From Candidatus Woesearchaeota archaeon (GTDB lineage Archaea > Nanobdellota > Nanobdellia > Woesearchaeales > GW2011-AR9), in NCBI GenBank assembly GCA_016181345.1, contig JACOZM010000121.1:1-9009 (forward strand): a DNA stretch of 9,009 nt, read 5' to 3'. Shown here one piece after another: positions 5,138 to 9,009 of this stretch (within the stretch, counting starts at the first letter, position 1; each line of letters starts with the position of its first letter). Made by a program: the position numbers and the translations under genes. The notes beneath the pieces are model-generated. The model was given only the letters and a program-made list of their open reading frames with translations. It was not told where the DNA came from and ran no database searches.

Positions 5138-6510
5138 TGAAACCCCTAGGGATTATTGGAGTTGACCCAGGAACAACCGCAGCGTATGCTATTCTTGATT
5201 TGAATGGGAATCTTATCAAGATAAATTCTAACAAAGAATTCTCTCTGTCCTCTGTAATTTCTGAAGTGATCAGTGTCTGCCAGCCGATTATTGTTTCTAC
5301 TGATAAAGCTAAAACTCCTTCGTTCGTCAGCGATTTTGCCACTAAATTAGGATGCAGCCTTGTTCATCCCCCTGAAGATCTTAAAAGAGAAGAGAAAAGG
5401 ATACTTATCAAAGAGCATCACCCTAACCCTAACAAAACTAACCATCAGTACATTAATACTAAGAAAAATGATTATGACAATAAGAATAACATAAATGATA
5501 AAAACAATGATAACAACAACCACAACACTAAAAATAATCGTAATCAGAATAATAATGATGATAATGATAAGGATAATGAAGATAATAATAAAGATATAAC
5601 CAAACTAGAGAGATTAAAAGGAGACGATGGGCATCAAAATGATAGTTTAGCAGCTGCCATATTTGCGTATAAAAAATATTCCTTAAGACTAGAAAAGATC
5701 AACACCTATGTACAGAATAACCAGTTAGAAGAGATCAAGAACGAGTTTATTAAAATTGCATTAAAGGAAGATCTTCATTTTTCTCTCATCAAATCCCTGC
5801 TTAAAGAACCATTACAGGAACATAAGATCATTCATGACGTATTAGCAGAAGATAAAATAACAAAAAAAGATTTCCTACGTCTTTTTCAGAAGCTTTCGCA
5901 ACTTAAAGAGGAAAAAAATAGTTTAGAAAGTCGTCTAAAAATTTCAGATAAAGAGATAAAACAGTTAAAAAATATAAATCTTTCATTAAAGAAGAGAACA
6001 AGCCATATTGATAAACGATTTGATAATTTATTAAGGTTTAAAGAAGAGCGCATTAAAGTACAAAGCAAGAGCATAGATGAAATGCTGCAATTCATTTCTG
6101 TACTGAAAGAAAAAGAGCAGGAGATGGATCAATTTGTGGTTAAGGCAGACTATCTTCAGCTGGTTAAAAAAATCAGAAACTTAGGGAAACTAGAATTTAG
6201 TGAAAAGAATAAACTCCTCCTAGTTAAAGATCATGACTATCTCCTTATCGAAAACCCATCCGAATTCTCTGAAGAGGCTCTTGCAAGCCTTAAAGATAAA
6301 TCACTCATCCTTATCTCTAATCACAATTTTCCCAAGAGGATAACGGAAAGCTTTCAGACTGTAATCATAGCTAAAGAAGAATTTCATTCTGAAAAGAGTC
6401 ATTTTGCTTTAATCGATCCGAAAATTCTTGAAGTGCGGATCAAACAGCAAATGAAACAGAAAGACTTCATTGAAAAAATAATCACTGAATATCGAGAATC
6501 TAGAGATTAA
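5137..6510 (+). CDS. DUF460/COG2433 family RNase H-like (RuvC-type) protein with Asn-rich insertion
   Basis: The protein has 457 residues. The N-terminus is the archaeal DUF460 RNase H-like fold. GVDPGTT (8-14) supplies the first acidic residue, Asp10. IIVSTDKAKTPSFV (51-64) gives Asp56, LVHPPEDLKREEK follows (75-87), and HQNDSLAAAIFAYKKY (166-181) supplies Asp169. In relatives the last two blocks are joined by a short loop; here about 60 residues (roughly 95-155) of Asn, Asp and Lys are inserted, built from AAT/AAC/GAT codons. A helical region follows, with a strong coiled coil at about 240-345, then an alpha/beta C-terminal domain (LLLVKDHDYLLIENPSEF near 370-387) typical of COG2433. The family is predicted to act on nucleic acids, but its biochemical role is not known to me. 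The motif acids are retained, so activity is possible. The stop overlaps that of the convergent gene at TTAA (6507-6510). Confidence 0.85.
   Translation: MKPLGIIGVDPGTTAAYAILDLNGNLIKINSNKEFSLSSVISEVISVCQPIIVSTDKAKTPSFVSDFATKLGCSLVHPPEDLKREEKRILIKEHHPNPNKTNHQYINTKKNDYDNKNNINDKNNDNNNHNTKNNRNQNNNDDNDKDNEDNNKDITKLERLKGDDGHQNDSLAAAIFAYKKYSLRLEKINTYVQNNQLEEIKNEFIKIALKEDLHFSLIKSLLKEPLQEHKIIHDVLAEDKITKKDFLRLFQKLSQLKEEKNSLESRLKISDKEIKQLKNINLSLKKRTSHIDKRFDNLLRFKEERIKVQSKSIDEMLQFISVLKEKEQEMDQFVVKADYLQLVKKIRNLGKLEFSEKNKLLLVKDHDYLLIENPSEFSEEALASLKDKSLILISNHNFPKRITESFQTVIIAKEEFHSEKSHFALIDPKILEVRIKQQMKQKDFIEKIITEYRESRD
5425..5600 (+). repeat. AAT/AAC/GAT triplet-rich low-complexity tract inside the DUF460 gene
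   Basis: This in-frame stretch is a mixture of AAT, AAC, GAT, GAC and AAA/AAG triplets encoding an Asn/Asp/Lys-rich loop. It is imperfect, not a clean microsatellite, which suggests an old expansion that has since diverged. It separates the second conserved block of the RNase H-like domain from the final HxxD motif. Confidence 0.8.
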
Positions 6511-6833
6511 TTACTATAGTGTTCACGCAGAGCATCAATCACTGGCACCCATAAGCCCGGCCTACTTGAGGGATCTACATAAACACGTAAATCAACACCC
6601 TCTCTAAACAAATGTTGATAATCATCTATTGTACCGACTAATGTTCTAACAAGGTCTTCAACAGGTGTAGTATCTGGATTTTGGTCATACAAACCACCAT
6701 GAGTCATCCTTGGAGTAACAAACAACGTACTTGTTGGTTGACCAACACGACCTTCTAAAGGCGTTGTTCCAAGATAAAGAAGAGGTGTTCCTTCTTGATC
6801 AACTTTTTCTGCCGATATTTCTACTATTTTCAT
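6507..6833 (-). CDS. Uncharacterised 108-residue protein
   Basis: I do not recognise this protein. It begins with a short strand (MKIVEISAEKV), has a turn-rich middle (TTPLEGRVGQPTSTLFVTPRM), then a probable helix (TPVEDLVRTLVGTIDDYQHLF), a strand (VDLRVYVD) and a C-terminal helix (VPVIDALREHY). It has no signal peptide, membrane helix or cysteine, so it is likely a small soluble cytoplasmic alpha/beta protein. The coding sequence is visibly richer in G+C than its neighbours, which may indicate transfer. The ATG at 6833 has no ribosome-binding site, so translation would be leaderless or nearly so. Its stop overlaps the DUF460 stop in a shared TTAA, so the genes converge with no room for a terminator between them. 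The unbroken frame and mixed amino-acid composition make it a credible gene. Confidence 0.65.
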   Translation of the reverse strand: MKIVEISAEKVDQEGTPLLYLGTTPLEGRVGQPTSTLFVTPRMTHGGLYDQNPDTTPVEDLVRTLVGTIDDYQHLFREGVDLRVYVDPSSRPGLWVPVIDALREHYSN

Positions 6834-6979
6834 GGTATTGTTATTATAGTTTAGGGGGTTATTATTATTTGAAGTTTATATTCTTTTAATTTAAATATAA
6901 AGATTGTTGTTTTATAATATAAAGATTATTGTTAAAAAATAGACCTCAAAGATTATATATAAAATTATTTCTAACTTTC
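6834..6979. repeat. A+T-rich spacer with a 12-bp direct repeat
   Basis: AATATAAAGATT occurs at 6894-6905 and 6916-6927 (22-bp period), and a related AAAGATTATATATA lies near 6949. The spacer also contains a TTATTATTATT run (near 6858-6869). On the minus strand a T6 run (6939-6934) after the NMD3-like gene is a reasonable terminator, and the TATA-like A+T stretches could serve the 108-residue gene. No coding frame or stable RNA fold is evident. Confidence 0.55.
6934..6939 (-). terminator. Oligo-T terminator downstream of the NMD3-like gene
   Basis: Six consecutive T on the minus strand lie about 40 bases after the TAA at 6980-6982. A short T-run without a hairpin fits archaeal termination, but the whole spacer is A+T-rich, so this could be chance. 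Confidence 0.35.
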
Positions 6980-7489
6980 TTAGTCTTCAACCAATTTAAT
7001 CTGTTTAATATCCTTATACCGAATATGAACTTTTTTCTTCCCAACCATAAAGATATCTTTACCCATCGCTTTAATTTCATAGGTATCATCTTGATAAAAG
7101 ACCTTATCTCCTTTCTTGAACGGTACTCCTCTAAATAATACTGTTACTCGATATTTATCCTTCCCATCGATCTGGGTGTGCAAAGAAGCCGTGATAATTG
7201 TCTGCCCTCCAAAATATTGTTGAAGTCTTTTGCCTAAAGCCCGAGCATACTGATTGTCAGCAAGATAATAATCAGTTCCATTAATTGTTTTGGCAATTTT
7301 AGTAACCGGGACATGAAATCTCTTAATATCTTCTTTAACAAAATGAACAACTTCATCAGAAACATTTCTGAGCTGTAGAATAGCTTCAAAGTAATTCGGA
7401 TGTTTCCCCACTAGTGATCGTACCATAATTAAAGAAAAAAGAAGATCGTATTTAAACCTTCCTTGAATTTGTATGTGTATAGCCGCCAA
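6980..7489 (-). CDS. NMD3-family protein lacking the N-terminal zinc-binding region (possibly truncated)
   Basis: The 169 residues match the central and C-terminal part of archaeal NMD3, homologue of the eukaryotic 60S export adaptor and likely involved in large ribosomal subunit biogenesis. Landmarks are HPNYFEAILQLRN (30-42), NGTDYYLADNQYA (70-82), LGKRLQQYFGG (85-95) and YRVTVLFRGVPFKKGDKV (113-130), which leads into a small beta domain. NMD3 proteins normally begin with CxxC zinc motifs; none are present. The frame has no ATG before residue 22 (7426). The listed start is a TTG with no ribosome-binding site, and the same frame stays open only to 7546, where TAA (7547-7549), TAG (7556-7558) and TAG (7601-7603) block it. 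Readable upstream remnants include CPYHF just before the TTG. The 5' end may be disrupted by the adjacent inverted duplication, or the protein may be a real short form with a non-ATG start. Confidence 0.75.
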   Translation of the reverse strand: MAAIHIQIQGRFKYDLLFSLIMVRSLVGKHPNYFEAILQLRNVSDEVVHFVKEDIKRFHVPVTKIAKTINGTDYYLADNQYARALGKRLQQYFGGQTIITASLHTQIDGKDKYRVTVLFRGVPFKKGDKVFYQDDTYEIKAMGKDIFMVGKKKVHIRYKDIKQIKLVED

Positions 7490-7612
7490 AAGGTCATCAA
7501 GAGAAAGTACTTCTACAAAATGGTACGGGCAAAAAATCTTTAACTCTTAATAGGGCTATTTGTCTACTTCAACAGCAAATTTTTTGTCTTGATGACGGCG
7601 CTATGCACATAC
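7471..7612. repeat. Imperfect inverted duplication at the 5' end of the NMD3-like gene
   Basis: The sequence at 7471-7503 matches the reverse complement of 7587-7612. Both arms read GTATGTG-(T or C)-ATAGC, then GCC, then GTCATCAAGA; the left arm has one extra C and a five-base AAAAG insertion. The arms are separated by about 83 bases. The left arm encodes LDDLLAAIHI of the NMD3-like protein, and the right arm carries a recognisable copy of those codons on the opposite strand. This looks like a template-switch inverted duplication that has since diverged. It could also fold into a long hairpin RNA. Confidence 0.7.
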
Positions 7613-7654
7613 CTGAATTTTACAGCCAAATATTATCTCTCAAGGACTAATAAC
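7490..7654. other. Intergenic segment with possible remnant of the NMD3 zinc domain
   Basis: No intact gene is seen here. Continued in the NMD3 frame on the minus strand it reads short cysteine-containing pieces (CKIQVCA, then after stops KFAVEVDK and LKIFCPYHF) with three stops. These may be traces of a lost N-terminal zinc ribbon, although that match is weak. The right arm of the inverted duplication lies within it. No ribosome-binding site or T-run terminator for the flanking genes is clear. Confidence 0.4.
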
Positions 7655-8221
7655 TTATTCTACAACAATATTCATCACCGCCGTAACGTAAATACCATCA
7701 ACGATAGGGCATCGTAAAGGCTCAGTAAACGTCCATTGAAATGTCTGTCCTGGATTGAGAATTTCACTTTTAACTTTCGCACAAGCCTGCGACCCCAAAA
7801 CCATTGCTTTAACTTTATCTCGAGAATTTTTCCAAAGGATTGAATCTCCTACCTTAATGGTTAATTTAGTCGGAACAAAACCGCTTTGATTAAACTCAAC
7901 CGTATGCACTTTAGCCATGGTTTCTAACGCAGTTTGACTAACAATAGTTTCAGAAGGAACGATTGCAACTTCTTCAAGAGGAAGAGAAAGATTATTTTGT
8001 AAACTGTCATTAGTTACATTAGTTACATCAGCAACACCAGAACTTTCTTCCCCAACTAAATCTGAAGGTTCTACTGGATCATTTATTTCTTTTATATCTG
8101 AAGTGTCAGGGAGTATTCCTTCGCCATCTTGATTACCTGAACTTATTTTTTCACATCCTGCCAAAAAAAGAGTAATAAGAATAAAAGATAGAACCATTAT
8201 AACCTTAAGAGTAGATTTCAT
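7655..8221 (-). CDS. Lipoprotein with copper-less cupredoxin-like domain
   Basis: The start is the ATG at 8221, preceded by AAAGGTGAT at good spacing; an upstream in-frame ATG at 8251 would add ten residues but has no such site. The 188-residue product has a basic N-terminus, a hydrophobic stretch (about 6-19) and a lipobox LAGC with Cys23 as the lipidated residue, so it is probably anchored to the outer face of the membrane. Residues 24-100 are an unstructured Asp/Glu/Ser/Asn-rich spacer. Residues about 105-188 are a cupredoxin-like domain paralogous to that of the protein at 1769-2725, sharing WKN (120-122), LGSQAC (132-137), GQTFQWTF (148-155) and DGIYVT (165-170). Copper ligands are missing; Cys137 and Cys161 sit where the other protein has its two cysteines. 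The ligand and partner are unknown; a role at the cell surface is likely from the anchor. Confidence 0.8.
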   Translation of the reverse strand: MKSTLKVIMVLSFILITLFLAGCEKISSGNQDGEGILPDTSDIKEINDPVEPSDLVGEESSGVADVTNVTNDSLQNNLSLPLEEVAIVPSETIVSQTALETMAKVHTVEFNQSGFVPTKLTIKVGDSILWKNSRDKVKAMVLGSQACAKVKSEILNPGQTFQWTFTEPLRCPIVDGIYVTAVMNIVVE

Positions 8222-8225
8222 CAAT

Positions 8226-8275
8226 ATCACCTTTTTAGAGAAGAAAGACAAAGAGACTTAAAAATCTTGTCATTG
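8226..8275 (-). promoter_or_regulatory. Candidate promoter and ribosome-binding site of the lipoprotein gene
   Basis: On the minus strand ACAAGA is followed by TTTTTAAGT, lying at about 8265-8257. Transcription would start near 8234, leaving a short leader that contains GGTGAT (8231-8226), complementary to the 16S rRNA 3' end. The ribosome-binding site is clear and decides the start codon; the TATA box is weaker than those of the SCP2-domain and Lon-like genes. Confidence 0.45.
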
Positions 8276-8507
8276 TTAAACCATTAGAGAAAGGATATTT
8301 ATTGACCTCTAAATCTCAAAAAGGGAAGAGAGAAACAAAAATGGAGCAACAAGAAGAAGCCTGACAAAAAATTTATAAAAGAAAAGAGATTAATACAAAT
8401 GTTTTAGTTTACTTTTAGTGATTTTAAGCAAGGATATTTTTATCTTTTTAAGAATAAGAACAACGATCCAATATTTTAAAAAACGAAAAAAGAGGGGGAG
8501 AAATAAA
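8276..8507. other. Divergent intergenic region before the 117-residue gene
   Basis: This A+T-rich region lies between divergent genes. A good TATA-like TTTATAAAA is at 8372-8380 on the plus strand (start near 8403, long leader), and weaker boxes nearer the gene (TTTTTAAGAA near 8447; TATTTTAAAA at 8472-8481) are alternatives. A GGGGGAG ribosome-binding site (8494-8500) lies seven bases before the ATG at 8508. I see no gene, repeat or stable RNA fold. Confidence 0.4.
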
Positions 8508-8861
8508 ATGGTTCATCAATGGGAAAAGGGAATATATGAAGTAGTCGCTGGAAATGGAGGGGTAGCAGTCAATAAAACACCAGTAGTTGACGCCAAGGGG
8601 ATTGATCCTTTTGCAGTTTTTTCTTATTTGGGCACAATGCGAGAAGCTTTAGCTGTTACCTCTAGAATTATTGTTGAACAGGTGGTTAAATATGCTAAGC
8701 TCGACGTTCCTTTAACATTAGCTAGAAAAATTGATCCCTATATCCGGCCATTATACGATGACCTTGTTTCTCGAGGTATAAAGATGAAGGATATAGTTAT
8801 GGGAGAACTTGAAAAGCGAATTGCTGATTTAACTTTAAGTAATAATAATAATAATAATTAG
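8508..8861 (+). CDS. Uncharacterised 117-residue protein with poly-Asn C-terminus
   Basis: I do not recognise this protein. The start is the ATG at 8508 because GGGGGAG ends seven bases before it; the open frame extends to an ATG at 8418, but the extra 30 residues are Lys/Arg/Ile-rich translation of promoter-like DNA. The N-terminal 35 residues are probably beta (KGIYEVVAGNGGVAVN). The rest is predicted helical (FAVFSYLGTMREALAVTSRIIVEQVVKYAKL, split by DVP, then LARKIDPYIRPLYDDLVSRGIKMKDIVMGELEKRIADL). There is no signal peptide, membrane helix or cysteine, so it is likely cytoplasmic. It ends in six Asn encoded by six identical AAT triplets directly before TAG, a slippage-prone tail that is probably dispensable. 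Divergent transcription from the lipoprotein gene gives no functional hint. Confidence 0.7.
   Translation: MVHQWEKGIYEVVAGNGGVAVNKTPVVDAKGIDPFAVFSYLGTMREALAVTSRIIVEQVVKYAKLDVPLTLARKIDPYIRPLYDDLVSRGIKMKDIVMGELEKRIADLTLSNNNNNN
8841..8858 (+). repeat. (AAT)6 microsatellite at a gene's 3' end
   Basis: Six perfect AAT triplets encode the last six residues of the 117-residue protein and run straight into the TAG stop. A perfect trinucleotide run is expected to vary in copy number without breaking the frame. Confidence 0.95.
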
Positions 8862-8941
8862 AAATAAAAATAGGAATCGTAATAACTAGAAATAGTAATG
8901 AATTAAGAAACAATTAGACCTAAAGTGACAATAAACATAGA

Positions 8942-9009
8942 GTAAGATAGGAAAAAGAAAATCCCCCTTCAGTGGAGGACCTCTCTCTACCTATGGTGAT
9001 TCCTTAGTT
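8942..9009 (-). terminator. Possible terminator and 3' end of an off-window minus-strand feature
   Basis: From 8862 to about 8960 the DNA is A+T-rich with stops in every frame. From about 8963 it becomes richer in G+C. Read on the minus strand, CCTCC (8979-8975) can pair with GGGGG (8968-8964) around a short loop and is followed by ATTTTCTTTTT, which would serve as a terminator. All three minus frames in the last 60 bases contain stops close to the edge, so either a gene ends within about 25 bases or an RNA gene runs out of the window. I could not assign it to tRNA, rRNA or another known RNA. Confidence 0.3.

Noticed and set aside
5070..5342. 90-residue minus-strand frame over the DUF460 start
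   Set aside because: It overlaps the conserved GVDPGTT coding segment on the other strand and shows no protein family features.
7589..7616. C/D-box-like pattern (TGATGA followed 17 bases later by CTGA)
   Set aside because: The first box has T in place of the purine, the spacing is long for an archaeal guide, no internal D'/C' pair follows, and the segment is explained as a copy of NMD3 coding sequence.
8344..8364. Seven-residue minigene (MEQQEEA)
   Set aside because: It has no ribosome-binding site and sits upstream of the TATA-like box; chance frame.
8418..8507. Upstream ATG extension of the 117-residue protein
   Set aside because: The extra residues are Lys/Arg/Ile-rich translation of promoter-like DNA, and a clear ribosome-binding site precedes the ATG at 8508.
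1..9009. tRNA, rRNA, transposase or integrase genes
   Set aside because: No T-loop/anticodon-like patterns, rRNA core motifs or transposase/recombinase protein motifs were found on either strand.

Overview
The window most resembles the genome of a small-genome archaeon, probably of the DPANN type (Woesearchaeota/Pacearchaeota-like). Four things point there: A+T-rich DNA; archaeal BRE/TATA boxes, some placed for leaderless transcripts; GGTGA(T) ribosome-binding sites; and archaeal gene families (a DUF460/COG2433 RuvC-like protein, an NMD3-family protein, an exported Lon-type S16 protease homologue). The phylum is an inference; no rRNA is present. The first ~470 bases do not fit: they are strongly G+C-rich, end in a bacterial-style hairpin terminator and encode a beta-propeller-like tail. 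This is probably foreign DNA or an assembly chimera joined in frame to an archaeal inositol-monophosphatase-family gene.

Layout. On the minus strand, positions 77-1614 hold a D-2-hydroxyacid dehydrogenase whose stop overlaps the start of the truncated phosphatase (ATGA), as in an operon. Upstream lies a secreted protein with an SCP2-like domain, an acidic linker and a cupredoxin-fold domain (1769-2725). A 375-base gap follows. It carries a strong promoter-like site and a very stable UUCG-capped hairpin on the plus strand, a candidate small RNA, plus 21-bp phased A-tract repeats. The minus-strand membrane-anchored Lon-like protein (3101-4909) comes next. It is divergent from the plus-strand DUF460 gene (5137-6510), across an intergenic region with two different pairs of direct repeats.

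The right half holds an unrecognised 108-residue protein convergent with DUF460 (6507-6833), an NMD3-family protein without its N-terminal zinc domain (6980-7489) next to an imperfect inverted duplication, and a lipoprotein with a second copy of the unusual cupredoxin-like domain (7655-8221). Divergent from it is a 117-residue unrecognised protein ending in six asparagines (8508-8861). The last ~50 bases form a G+C-richer block that may be the end of a feature outside the window.

How the genes fit together. There is no single pathway. Three products are exported and surface-associated: two share a copper-less, two-cysteine cupredoxin-like domain, and the third is a Lon-like protein whose catalytic-lysine segment is replaced by a loop packed with N-glycosylation sequons. 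Two others (DUF460, NMD3) belong to nucleic-acid or ribosome-biogenesis families. Asparagine/AAT-triplet expansions recur in three places. The observations most worth checking are the candidate anti-Shine-Dalgarno RNA at ~2936-2992, the apparently inactive sequon-rich protease, the paired cupredoxin-like proteins and the inverted duplication at the NMD3 5' end.
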